Of a DNA stretch of 64,000 bases, positions 17,026 to 25,418 are shown one piece after another. The notes beneath the pieces were generated by a model. The model was given only the letters and a program-made list of their open reading frames with translations. It was not told the origin of the DNA and searched no databases. The stretch's first letter is position 1. The number at the start of each line of letters is the position of its first letter. The position numbers and the translations under genes were made by a program. This stretch comes from Marispirochaeta sp963667435 (GTDB lineage Bacteria > Spirochaetota > Spirochaetia > JC444 > Marispirochaetaceae), in the NCBI GenBank assembly GCA_963667435.1, contig OY763414.1:1984001-2048000 (forward strand), read 5' to 3'.

Positions 17026-17922
17026 ATGGCTACCGTAATCGAACGAATCCACCTTGAAATTATGCGTGCCGTACACATTCATGGATCACTCACGGCAGCA
17101 TCAGGGAAGCTAAATCTAACCCAGTCCGCCCTCAGCCACAGCATTCTCAAACTGGAAAATCAGCTGGGGCTACAGGTTTGGCGACGTGAAGGACGCCGCC
17201 TGCTTCCGACTCAGGCAGGAGAATACCTGCTGGGACTGGCCGATCGTATTTTACCTCAATTTGAACAGGCAGAAGAACAATTTGAGCAGTATGCCCGAGG
17301 GGAGCGGGGAACCCTGCGAATTGGTATTGAGTGCCATCCCTGTTACCAGTGGTTATTAAAAGTTGCCGCGCCCTATCTTAACGCATGGCCCTCGGTGGAT
17401 CTTGATGTCAAACAGAAATTTCTCTTCGGCGGTATCGGGGCACTCTTCAGTTATGATATTGACCTCCTGGTAACCCCCGACCCTCTCTTCAAAAAAGGGC
17501 TGATATTTGAGCCCGTTTTTGATTACGAGCAGGTACTGGTAGTCGGCCCCGAACACCCTCTGCGCAGCGCAGCCCATATAGAACCTCAACAGCTGTCCAA
17601 TGAAATATTGATAACCTACCCGGTGGATGTGGAACGGTTGGATATTTTTGCCCACTTCCTGACCCCTGCAGGGATTAGCCCAAGGCGGCATAAGCTGATT
17701 GAGACAACAGAGATTATGCTGCAGATGGTAACCTGCAGCAGGGGAGTCGCGGCCCTGCCCCGCTGGCTGGTGGAAGAATCTACAAAGAAATTCAGCGTCT
17801 TTCCGGTTCGCTTGGGAAAATCGGGTGTTAAGAAACAGCTCTATCTCGGAATACGAGAAACAGATGCGGATATTGACTATGTGGAAGCATTCCTGGAGCA
17901 GGCACGCAAACAGCGTGGGTAG
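17026..17922 (+). CDS. metR: MetR-like LysR-family regulator
   Basis: 298-residue LysR-type regulator. The winged helix-turn-helix is near residues 5-62 (ASGKLNLTQSALSHSILKLE). The effector domain aligns by eye closely with Escherichia coli MetR: LRIGIECHPCYQWL near 92, FDYEQVLVVGPEHPL near 165, ITYPVDVERLDIFAHFLTPA near 196 and GVAALPRWLVEE near 240. MetR senses homocysteine and controls methionine genes. The ATG at 17026 has CAGGAGAG just upstream, and an in-frame ATG at 16978 would place the operator inside the gene. It is convergent with the cobalamin island. Confidence 0.92.
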   Translation: MATVIERIHLEIMRAVHIHGSLTAASGKLNLTQSALSHSILKLENQLGLQVWRREGRRLLPTQAGEYLLGLADRILPQFEQAEEQFEQYARGERGTLRIGIECHPCYQWLLKVAAPYLNAWPSVDLDVKQKFLFGGIGALFSYDIDLLVTPDPLFKKGLIFEPVFDYEQVLVVGPEHPLRSAAHIEPQQLSNEILITYPVDVERLDIFAHFLTPAGISPRRHKLIETTEIMLQMVTCSRGVAALPRWLVEESTKKFSVFPVRLGKSGVKKQLYLGIRETDADIDYVEAFLEQARKQRG

Positions 17923-17944
17923 CTATGATTTCCGGCTGCAGATT

Positions 17945-18196
17945 CTACCATTTGTTCTCCTTTATACGCTTCCCCAACTCGGAGATGATCTCATTATATC
18001 CTTCAGGTCTGTGCGGTTTCAGACACCTGCTACAGTCCTTAACACCCTTTTTAGAAAGTCGATAGTTACCGCCGCAATCGGGAAACCAGTACAAAGGACA
18101 AAAGCAGAAGAGACAATTTATCTCTTTTAATCCTTTGTGACAGGGATAATATTTGCAGGCCCGATTACTGAACCAGCGGGAACTATCGTCAGGCAT
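17945..18196 (-). CDS. Cys-rich small domain protein linked to cobalamin genes
   Basis: 83-residue protein with nine or so cysteines, matching the cysteine-rich small domain often found beside cobalamin genes. It reads SRWFSNRACKYYPCHKGL, then NCLFCFCPLYWFPDCGG, then GVKDCSRCLKPHRPEGY. The C-x4-C, C-x2-C-x-C and C-x2-C spacing suggests binding of zinc or an iron-sulfur cluster. The ATG at 18196 is one base after the cobT stop, with GAGG inside cobT as ribosome binding site, so translation is coupled. It is the last gene of the cbiP-cobT operon. Its role is unknown; cobalt or corrinoid handling is a guess. Confidence 0.82.
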   Translation of the reverse strand: MPDDSSRWFSNRACKYYPCHKGLKEINCLFCFCPLYWFPDCGGNYRLSKKGVKDCSRCLKPHRPEGYNEIISELGKRIKENKW

Positions 18197-18197
18197 A

Positions 18198-19220
18198 TCA
18201 GTAATTTTCCTCTTTTTCGGTACTAGTGGAAACCTGTGCATTGGAAAAGGAGGCCATCTCCCGGGAAATCATGACACCCACATTTACCAGGAATCCCCCC
18301 AGAACTGCTCCTGTACCTTCCCCCAGACGCATATCAAGATCAAGAATCGGTTCAAGACCCATGGCATCCAGAACAAGCTTGTGTCCAATAACTTTGGATC
18401 TATGCCCGGAAAAAAGATAATTACAGACTTCCGGGTCTAACATTGAAGCCATGTATGCGCCGGAGGTGACCGGAAAACCATCGATCATGCAGGCGACCTT
18501 TTTCTCCCTAAGCCCAAGGATAAATCCGGTCATTGCCGCGAGCTCAAATCCTCCGACCTTTCTCATGATATCCATGGCATCGGCATAGGGTGCGTGTTTT
18601 TTAACAACCTGGGTAATTATTTTATGCTTATGCGCGAGCAGCTCCTGGCTTATTCCCGTGCCTCGGTCAATAATAGCATCAGCATCAAACCCCGCAGCAA
18701 TAAGCATGGCAGCCGCTGTACTTGTATTACTGATCCCCATGTCACCAAGAGCAACAATATCGTATCCTGCTTCCACCGCCTTCAGGGCAATTTGCTTCCC
18801 ATTCTCCAGACAAGAATCAAGCTCCTGCATTGTCATAGCTTCCTGATGCAAAGGATTTGCAGTTCCCGAACCAACCTTACAGTCAATGACGCCATAAAAG
18901 TCTACCTTCGCTGCTATTCCGGCATCTACAACTGATACATCAAATCCGCAATGCTTCGATATTACATTTATACCTGCACCCCGGTTAACAAAGTTTCTAA
19001 GCATCTGGTAGGTAACTTCCTGTGGATAAACAGAGACTCCTTCATTATTTATGCCATGATCTCCCGCAAAAACCCAAACTCCTTTTTTCCGAACCTCCGG
19101 CGGAACCTTGCCCTGAATATCCGCCATTTTTAATGCATAGCTTTCCAATCTCCCAAGACTACCGACAGGCTTGGTCAAATTGTCCAGATAATTCTGCATT
19201 TTTTCATGTATGTCTCCCAT
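18198..19220 (-). CDS. cobT: Nicotinate-nucleotide:dimethylbenzimidazole phosphoribosyltransferase
   Basis: 340-residue CobT, which activates the lower-ligand base to its alpha-ribotide. Family features are LTKPVGSLGRLESYALKMA near residue 13, VWVFAGDHGINNEGVSVYP near 46, GDMGISNTSTAAA near 166, and the catalytic-glutamate segment DMRLGEGTGAVLGG near 312. An in-frame ATG at 19304 would add a non-conserved tail, so 19220 is used. The gene overlaps the end of the phosphatase gene by 17 bp. Confidence 0.95.
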   Translation of the reverse strand: MGDIHEKMQNYLDNLTKPVGSLGRLESYALKMADIQGKVPPEVRKKGVWVFAGDHGINNEGVSVYPQEVTYQMLRNFVNRGAGINVISKHCGFDVSVVDAGIAAKVDFYGVIDCKVGSGTANPLHQEAMTMQELDSCLENGKQIALKAVEAGYDIVALGDMGISNTSTAAAMLIAAGFDADAIIDRGTGISQELLAHKHKIITQVVKKHAPYADAMDIMRKVGGFELAAMTGFILGLREKKVACMIDGFPVTSGAYMASMLDPEVCNYLFSGHRSKVIGHKLVLDAMGLEPILDLDMRLGEGTGAVLGGFLVNVGVMISREMASFSNAQVSTSTEKEENY

Positions 19221-19854
19221 TCTGTTTACTCCTTGTCTGAAAGAAACTGGAAATACACTCACTTGTAAAATTTGTACTTTCGATAACAGATATTCCGTCA
19301 TCAAATATGCTCAGGCAGCAAAAACTGCCGCGTTCAACCAAAAAGCGCCAGTGCCCCTCCGGTCCAGCGCCGGCGATCTCTGAAAGGATGGCACGTATGG
19401 GTCCTCCATGAGAGACAACCAGTACAGTATCACTGCACTCTGCCATAACTACTTTCTTCCAGTAGGCGATTACCCGTTCATGCAGTTCCAGCAGGTTTTC
19501 ACCTCCCGGGGGAGATTCATCTATTGGGTTTCTAAACCATGAATTCAAACCCTGGGGATCCCGTTTCTGCACATTTTCTGCAGTAGCGCCTTCCCAATCT
19601 CCAAAGTCAACCTCTCTCAGGGAGTCGTGCACTATCAGATTCTGGGCAGGGTACTTTCTGAGATAAGGAGCAATGGTCTGACGGCAGCGTTTCATGGGAC
19701 TGCAGAAAATAAAACCCGGACGAATGACTTCCAGAGCTGCGGATATGCTTTGAGCCTGGGTTTTACCTTCTTCTGTCAGATCCGGGTCATTTCCTCCTCC
19801 ACAGAAACCGTCGCCTGAGCATTCCGCATGGCGCAGCAGAATAACTCGCTTCAC
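19204..19854 (-). CDS. cobC: CobC-like histidine phosphatase
   Basis: 216-residue phosphoglycerate-mutase-fold phosphatase with the RHAE active-site motif near residue 8 and the second histidine in VVSHGGPIRA near 148. In this setting it probably removes the 5' phosphate of alpha-ribazole phosphate or of adenosylcobalamin phosphate. Family sequence alone cannot separate CobC from other histidine phosphatases; the place between cobS and cobT supports the name. It overlaps cobS by 4 bp. Confidence 0.85.
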   Translation of the reverse strand: MKRVILLRHAECSGDGFCGGGNDPDLTEEGKTQAQSISAALEVIRPGFIFCSPMKRCRQTIAPYLRKYPAQNLIVHDSLREVDFGDWEGATAENVQKRDPQGLNSWFRNPIDESPPGGENLLELHERVIAYWKKVVMAECSDTVLVVSHGGPIRAILSEIAGAGPEGHWRFLVERGSFCCLSIFDDGISVIESTNFTSECISSFFQTRSKQNGRHT

Positions 19855-20594
19855 ACCAGCCCCTGAAGGAAAACAGCAGCTGTCAGAATCAGGACTTCAC
19901 ATATTTCTATTGCAGCACCATATACATCGCCGGTAAGGCCGCCCAATACTCTGCTAATGAACACCCCCAAGAGCACAACAGCCAGAAAAGCGGCTGACAA
20001 CATGATAATTCCCGTCACACCGAATAATAACCAGCCGAAGCCAAAACTGAAAACCAGTCCTGTTATTATTCCCTTCAAAGTACTGTAAGGTCTGAAGAAA
20101 TCCCCCAGGCCACCGGGACGTGCAGAAGGGAAAAAATGTATGAGAATAAGAAGAATAGATCGCCCTCCGATCGGAGCAAGAAGAAATGCCCGCCTGGAGT
20201 GGTCTACAGAAAGTTCACTGATCATACTCAACTTAATCAGCAGTATAATTATCAGGCTTATAGCACCAAAAGCCCCCACTCGACTGTCTTTCATTATCGC
20301 CAGTTTCTCTTCCCGGTTTTGACCTCCCCCCAATCCGTCAGCGAGATCAGATACTCCATCAAGATGCAGCCCGCCAGTAACGATGACCCACAGTGAAAGC
20401 ATAAGAACTGCCCAGGGAAAAACCGGAAACAGATACGCAAGGGCAAGCGCCGCACCGTACAGAAACCCGCCGATTAAAAGCCCTACAAAAGGATAATAGA
20501 TAGTCGAACGGGCAACGTCTTCAAGGCTTTCATTCTTGCAGTAAGAAATCGGAAGTATTGTTAGAAAACGCAGCGCATAAAGTAATCTCATCAA
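19851..20594 (-). CDS. cobS: Adenosylcobinamide-GDP ribazoletransferase
   Basis: 247-residue inner-membrane enzyme that joins the activated lower base to adenosylcobinamide-GDP. It shows LRFLTILPISY near residue 7 and the conserved acidic motif LDGVSDLADGLGGG near 78, followed by DSRVGAFGA, which marks the CobS metal and substrate site. Six or more hydrophobic segments are visible. It lies between cobU and cobC in the lower-loop operon. Confidence 0.95.
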   Translation of the reverse strand: MMRLLYALRFLTILPISYCKNESLEDVARSTIYYPFVGLLIGGFLYGAALALAYLFPVFPWAVLMLSLWVIVTGGLHLDGVSDLADGLGGGQNREEKLAIMKDSRVGAFGAISLIIILLIKLSMISELSVDHSRRAFLLAPIGGRSILLILIHFFPSARPGGLGDFFRPYSTLKGIITGLVFSFGFGWLLFGVTGIIMLSAAFLAVVLLGVFISRVLGGLTGDVYGAAIEICEVLILTAAVFLQGLV

Positions 20595-20614
20595 CTCTTC
20601 CCTCTCTAATTCCC

Positions 20615-21166
20615 CTATTTCAACCTGTTGGGAATCCCTGCAATGATATGAAACACTTCATCGGCCCGCTCAGCGATCATCTGATGACTGAGACCTGCAA
20701 TATCCTGAAAGATACCGCCCAGACGGGTAGGAGCAACAAGTCCCTCTTCTACATGATTAGAAACAATGATCAGTTCCCCTTCAATTCCAGCTGCAGAATC
20801 GAGGATGGCAGAGACTTCTGTAAGCACCTGTTCCTGGGCAAGGTTCCGGTCAGGATCCTCCCCCAGCCGAAAAAGGATATTGGATGACAAAACCGTAAGA
20901 CAATCAAGAATTACTGCAGCTTTATCCTTTCCGGTATCGAGAAGAATAGAGGAGACAGAAAAACACTCCTCGAAGGTAATCCAATGCTCAGGTCGATTTT
21001 CCCGGTGTTTGCGAATCCGCTCTTTCATTCCTTCATCAAAGGCTTGAGCCGTAGCGATATATGCTACATTCTTACTGTTCTCATCCTCACATTTAAGAGC
21101 ACGATTCTGGGCCCACTGCGTTTTACCGCTCTTTGTTCCCCCCAGCACCAAAACTACTCTTCCCAT
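20615..21166 (-). CDS. cobU: Adenosylcobinamide kinase / guanylyltransferase
   Basis: 183-residue bifunctional enzyme that phosphorylates adenosylcobinamide and adds GMP. The P-loop is GGTKSGKTQWA near residue 8. The guanylylated histidine is in RIRKHRENRPEHW near 52; VILDCLTVLSSN near 85 and IVSNHVEEGLVAP near 134 are further CobU motifs. The gene overlaps the aminotransferase gene upstream by 13 bp, and 20 bp separate it from cobS. Confidence 0.95.
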   Translation of the reverse strand: MGRVVLVLGGTKSGKTQWAQNRALKCEDENSKNVAYIATAQAFDEGMKERIRKHRENRPEHWITFEECFSVSSILLDTGKDKAAVILDCLTVLSSNILFRLGEDPDRNLAQEQVLTEVSAILDSAAGIEGELIIVSNHVEEGLVAPTRLGGIFQDIAGLSHQMIAERADEVFHIIAGIPNRLK

Positions 21167-22248
21167 AATTCCCCCAGCTCCAATACCTCGACAAGTCTGC
21201 GGTTATACTGAGGCAGGGATGTCCCAATTCGCATATACCCCTTCAGCCCAAAAGAGGAACAATCCCGAAGGATCAGCCCCTCCTTTAAGAGAATAGAACT
21301 GAATCTATTGCAATTAATACCACCTCGTTCAGTATCCCGTATAAGCAGGAAATTCGCCTTTCCGGGAAATACATCAAATCGCAGGTTCGCAAGATCAGCA
21401 GTCAGGCGCTCTGTCTCCCGTCGCAGCTGTTCCCATTGACTCCGATATTCATCCAGAACCTGCAAGGCAGCAGCACCTGCAGCCAGCGAAGGAGAGTTCA
21501 GACTCCATTCAGGCTGAGCCCCTTGTAATAATCTGATAATTTTCGGGTCCGCTTTTACATATCCCAACCGCAGTCCGGGAACAGCAAAATCCTTTGTCAA
21601 GGAGCGGAGAACAATGATATTCTCCTGTGCTGCAGCAGAAAAACCCGTACCTTCGGCGACAAAGTTCATATAAGCCTCATCTATCACAAGATATGAACCC
21701 TGCTCCGCACAGATTGCGGTAAGATCAGAAATCTCCCGGGAGGAAAGAAGAACCCCGGTGGGATTGTTCGGATTACAGATCCAGACCACAGAAGGTGTGA
21801 TCTGCCGGATATCTCTTATCAGCTCATCCATTGCAGGAGAAAACCCATCTTCCGGGCGACTATTGATCCGCCGGATATCCGCCCCCATCAAGCGGCAGTT
21901 TTTCTCGTACTCCCCGTATGTCGGCCCCGCAATCAGCACCCGCCGTCCTCTGTCAAGCAAAACAAAAGCAATGAGAAAGATTGCCTGACTTATTCCGTTG
22001 CAGACAAGAATTTCATCGGGACTGCAGCCATGTATATCTGACAGCCCATTCGCAAGAACAAATGCTTCCGAATCTGGATATCTGGAGATATCGGCACTTT
22101 GGAAAGCACTCACCACTTCTCCGGGAAGCGGAAAAGGATTAACACAGACAGAAAAATCGATCAGACCTTCTTTGTTTTTTCCACCATGAGCCACCTTTTC
22201 CGCCGAAACAAGTTCAGGACGGAACCAAAGCGTGTTACGCTTATCCAT
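21154..22248 (-). CDS. cobD: CobD-like threonine-phosphate decarboxylase (HisC-like aminotransferase fold)
   Basis: 364-residue PLP enzyme of fold type I. It shows HGGKNKEGLIDFSVCVNPFP near residue 21, CNPNNPTG near 156, DEAYMNF near 188, and the PLP lysine in RSLTKDFAVPGLRLGY near 213. The N-terminal HGG...DFSVCVNP pattern is typical of CobD, which makes aminopropanol phosphate for the nucleotide loop, more than of HisC. Its place between cbiB and cobU supports CobD. It overlaps cbiB by 8 bp. Confidence 0.88.
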   Translation of the reverse strand: MDKRNTLWFRPELVSAEKVAHGGKNKEGLIDFSVCVNPFPLPGEVVSAFQSADISRYPDSEAFVLANGLSDIHGCSPDEILVCNGISQAIFLIAFVLLDRGRRVLIAGPTYGEYEKNCRLMGADIRRINSRPEDGFSPAMDELIRDIRQITPSVVWICNPNNPTGVLLSSREISDLTAICAEQGSYLVIDEAYMNFVAEGTGFSAAAQENIIVLRSLTKDFAVPGLRLGYVKADPKIIRLLQGAQPEWSLNSPSLAAGAAALQVLDEYRSQWEQLRRETERLTADLANLRFDVFPGKANFLLIRDTERGGINCNRFSSILLKEGLILRDCSSFGLKGYMRIGTSLPQYNRRLVEVLELGELWEE

Positions 22249-23200
22249 GGAACATCCCCTGAAAAAGAAAAGTTATCCCTGCTGAAAATATTGAAAGTAT
22301 AAGAAAAAGAAGAAGAGCTGCATTACGGATAAATGAGACAGTTAAACCTATATCCCGGGACTGGGGACAGGCTCCTTCCGGGTTGATCACGTAGTATCCG
22401 GATTTTTCCAGACGCACCCCCAGAACCAGGGCCGCAGCAGCCATAGTCCACCCGGCATTGGGACTATCTGTTACTTGTTGTTCATGAGAAATGCCGGAAA
22501 CAAGACCCGTGCGGCCTTTCCCCAAGAGAAAAGCTGTAATCAGCATAACTCCCGCCGTAAGCCGTGCCGGCATATAATTCAATACATCATCCACCCTTGC
22601 AGCAAATTTTCCTCCCCAAAAAAAATCATCTACAGGATATCCAATCATTGCGTCACTGGTATTTATATACCTGTACATCCAGGAGGCAGGAAAACCAGCA
22701 AGAGAAAAATAGAAAAGAGGTGCGGAAAAACTATCGGTAAGATTTTCAGCTACAGATTCTATCACTGCAGCAGAGATTCCCGCTTCATCCAGAGAGTCGG
22801 TAGATCTGCTTACCAGGTGACGGGATGTCAAATCCCGGGCCTTGTCGATATCTCCCTCTTCCAGGGTGTGTTCAATCCTGCGGGCAACTGACAGAAGTTT
22901 GGCCAGAGAAAACACAGGCTTCAATACAACCACTCCCAGCAATAGCAGCCCCCATTGAGGGAGATGCAGCATATTTGCCGCTTTAAAGAGAGCAACAGGA
23001 ACCAGAGCAAAAAATACTGCACCCACTAGAGTCATCCCGGTTCCGTATAAAAAGAGCAGCAGATTATTCCCTTTCAGTCGTCTTTCCCAGAAAAAAGAGA
23101 TAAACGACCCCATCCAGGCAACCGGATGAAATCGATTAGATGGTTCCCCCGCTATAATATCGAGGATAAAGGCTCCGCAAAGGATGAGAACTCCACTCAT
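22241..23200 (-). CDS. cbiB: Adenosylcobinamide-phosphate synthase
   Basis: 319-residue inner-membrane protein that attaches the aminopropanol arm to adenosylcobyric acid. Typical features are IIAGEPSNRFHPVAWMGSFI near residue 14, the conserved RDLTSRHLVSRSTDSLDE near 124, a VIESVAENLTDSFSAPLFYF segment near 145, and SPNAGWTMAAAALVLGVRLE near 246. About five membrane segments. It starts inside the last codons of cbiP by 4 bp. Confidence 0.95.
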   Translation of the reverse strand: MSGVLILCGAFILDIIAGEPSNRFHPVAWMGSFISFFWERRLKGNNLLLFLYGTGMTLVGAVFFALVPVALFKAANMLHLPQWGLLLLGVVVLKPVFSLAKLLSVARRIEHTLEEGDIDKARDLTSRHLVSRSTDSLDEAGISAAVIESVAENLTDSFSAPLFYFSLAGFPASWMYRYINTSDAMIGYPVDDFFWGGKFAARVDDVLNYMPARLTAGVMLITAFLLGKGRTGLVSGISHEQQVTDSPNAGWTMAAAALVLGVRLEKSGYYVINPEGACPQSRDIGLTVSFIRNAALLLFLILSIFSAGITFLFQGMFHG

Positions 23201-24714
23201 ATTCCTATAATCCTGTCCAGGAGTTTCATATCCATATGCTCTTCCATGATATCCGCCAGATACTCAAGTTCCCCTTCCCGTTTCTCTTTCAAAGTGAGAC
23301 CGGTCCCCTGAGCTACCCAGCCCAGAGATTCCAACCAAGCGCGCCTGAACTCCACAGTATCAAATATACCGTGGAAATAGGTTCCCCAGTTTTTTCCATC
23401 AGCAGATACAGCTCCATCCAGTGTTCCCCGGTCTGTTCGGAACAGGGCTGACTTTTCTGAAATATACCGAGTATATCCCATGTGAATCTCATATCCTTCT
23501 ATTTGAACACCAGAAAGAACAGCACAAAAGCCACAGTCTGCCTTTACTTCTGCCGTACTGCGCAGAGTATCCTTTTCCTGCCTGAACATTGTAGTACACG
23601 GCAACAGATCCAGCCCCTGGTACATTCCCTCTGTACCTTCTACACCTGTTTCATCTACCAGAGATTTCCCCAGCATCTGGTACCCACCGCAGATTCCGAC
23701 AACAGACACACCGGAAGACGCCTTTTTTTTGATTGCATCACCAAGCCCTGAATCCTTGAGCCAGAGGAGATCCGCAATCGTGGTTTTTGTTCCCGGCAGT
23801 ATAATTACCGCCGGATCACCCAACTCCCGGAGATCCTCCACAAATCGCAGACGCACACCTTCTTCCATTATCAGCCCGTCAAAATCATCGTAGTTTGAGA
23901 TATGGGGCAACAGAATAACAGCTATATCCGTACTGCCGCTACCAAAACTGCGATTCTCGTCCAGGAACACCGAGTCCTCCTGGGCAAGATGGATATTCTT
24001 CAAATAGGGTATTACACCAACAGTAGGCCGCTTATCAGTAAGGTCTGCAATCATACGAAGCCCAGGTTCCAACAACTTGATATCTCCCCTGAACTTGTTG
24101 ATGATGAATCCCTTGACAAGCTCCCGTTCCTCTTCTTCCAGAAGAGCCAAGGTGCCGTACAGAAATGCAAACACGCCTCCTCTGTCTATGTCGGCGGTTA
24201 ACAGCACCGGGGCCTTCAGGTACCTTGCAACACTCATGTTTACAATTTCATTCTGCTTAAGATTAATTTCGGCGGGACTTCCAGCCCCTTCGATGATGAT
24301 CAAATCGTTCTCTTTACGAGCGGCATCCAGCACGGAAGTAATAATTTCCCAGAGCTCCTCTTTGGCTATGTAATAATCCGCTCCTTGAAGTGTTTTCCAG
24401 GGTTTCCCCATGACCACAACCTGAGAACGTTTGTTCCCTTCAGGTTTCAGAAGAACTGGATTCATTTCAACTTGAATCTCCCGTTTTGCTGCCATTGCCT
24501 GTAAGGCCTGCGCCCGTCCGATCTCCAGCCCGTCCGGAGTCACGAAAGAGTTCAGGGCCATATTCTGGCTCTTGAAAGGAAAAACAGAGTACCCCCTGCG
24601 GGAGTATACCCGGCAGAGAGCGGTTACCAGGATGCTCTTTCCAACATTAGAGGATGTTCCCTGGATCATTAATGTAGGTTTCGTGATATTCCTCCCATGC
24701 GGCTTCAACAACAT
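23197..24714 (-). CDS. cbiP: Cobyric acid synthase
   Basis: 505-residue glutamine-dependent amidotransferase that amidates positions b, d, e and g of adenosylcobyrinic acid a,c-diamide. The N-terminal synthetase domain starts MIQGTSSNVGKSILVTALCR near residue 16, and the GATase domain carries the nucleophile in GICGGYQMLG near 342 and the histidine in YFHGIF near 448. The ATG at 24714 lacks a good ribosome binding site, while GGGAGG sits eight codons inside the frame with no standard start at the proper distance; the true start is therefore uncertain. It heads the lower-loop genes of the operon. Confidence 0.94.
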   Translation of the reverse strand: MLLKPHGRNITKPTLMIQGTSSNVGKSILVTALCRVYSRRGYSVFPFKSQNMALNSFVTPDGLEIGRAQALQAMAAKREIQVEMNPVLLKPEGNKRSQVVVMGKPWKTLQGADYYIAKEELWEIITSVLDAARKENDLIIIEGAGSPAEINLKQNEIVNMSVARYLKAPVLLTADIDRGGVFAFLYGTLALLEEEERELVKGFIINKFRGDIKLLEPGLRMIADLTDKRPTVGVIPYLKNIHLAQEDSVFLDENRSFGSGSTDIAVILLPHISNYDDFDGLIMEEGVRLRFVEDLRELGDPAVIILPGTKTTIADLLWLKDSGLGDAIKKKASSGVSVVGICGGYQMLGKSLVDETGVEGTEGMYQGLDLLPCTTMFRQEKDTLRSTAEVKADCGFCAVLSGVQIEGYEIHMGYTRYISEKSALFRTDRGTLDGAVSADGKNWGTYFHGIFDTVEFRRAWLESLGWVAQGTGLTLKEKREGELEYLADIMEEHMDMKLLDRIIGI

Positions 24715-24811
24715 CTAAAAGAACTGATCGGCGAAACAATGGGAATTCCTTTTTCATCATAACCGATCGCTGCAAGAACTCCGTACTCGTCCCGGAGCAT
24801 GCCTTCCAAAA

Positions 24812-24982
24812 TCACCAGGGAAGGTGATCCGCCTCTGTACAACTCACCATACCATGATACCCTTCGGCCATGCCTTCAAAAGTACCAGCCTCCAAACCTT
24901 GTCCTCTGGATGGAATTGCTGTCAACAAAGATGGCTGGATCAGAATGAATAGAGACATAAAAAGCAATAATGTCCTCTTCAT
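24812..24982 (-). CDS. Small exported ORF, possibly a truncated FMN-binding-domain protein
   Basis: 56-residue frame with a clear signal peptide (MKRTLLLFMSLFILIQPSLL) and then GTFEGMAEGYHGM, which recalls the start of FMN-binding domains (GTYEG..GYHG). It stops soon after, and no frame down to cbiP restores that family. It sits between the riboswitch and cbiP, so it would be co-transcribed with the cobalamin operon. It may be a frameshifted remnant of a larger exported protein. The rest of the 24715-24811 gap carries nothing recognised. Confidence 0.4.
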   Translation of the reverse strand: MKRTLLLFMSLFILIQPSLLTAIPSRGQGLEAGTFEGMAEGYHGMVSCTEADHLPW

Positions 24983-25179
24983 GGATTCCCCTATTAGAAC
25001 CAAAATCGCTATCTGCAACAAAAGACACACCTTTCAAGAAAATGGTAGTCTCCAGCAAATATGCCGGGCGGAATTAAAGGAGTTCAGGCATGGTATATAG
25101 TTATGGCTTGGAACCCATGCATTTTTCACTTCTTCATCCCAGAAGATTGTGAATATAATGATCTCTCCCACACAGGGAG

Positions 25180-25372
25180 CTACGGCAGGTCTCCTGACTT
25201 CGAGGATGCTGATGGTTTAACAAAAACCTTCCCGGATATACATCCAGTGGCCGGGTGTTGTATAAGGCATTGCACCTTAAACCCATTATTAGAAAACCTT
25301 TCCTCTTACAGTACCTGGGGGTGTCCGGGATTCTCACCCGGTTCCCTTTTAAGCCCGATGGGGCACCTGATA
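25180..25372 (-). promoter_or_regulatory. Cobalamin riboswitch 1 (cbiP-cobT operon)
   Basis: On the minus strand the aptamer starts near 25372 with AGGTGCCCC, followed by AAAAGGGAACCGGGTGAGAA, the ACTGTA segment, GGTGCAATGCC, and ends in the B12 box GAAGTCAGGAGACCTGCC near 25183-25200. A CTCCC/GGGAG hairpin with a 5-nt loop follows directly and is a candidate for the kissing-loop partner. It lies between the system C ATPase stop and the small ORF, so it controls the lower-loop operon. Confidence 0.95.
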
Positions 25373-25380
25373 TTACCAAT

Positions 25381-25408
25381 TACTGTATCATATAAAACTG
25401 ATACAGTA
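25381..25408. repeat. Perfect 10-bp inverted repeat upstream of riboswitch 1
   Basis: TACTGTATCA (25381-25390) and TGATACAGTA (25399-25408) with an 8-nt loop, between the system C ATPase stop (25419) and riboswitch 1. No T-run follows on the minus strand, so it is either a weak terminator, a processing site separating the two mRNAs, or an operator. Confidence 0.6.
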
Positions 25409-25418
25409 TTGCAGATTT

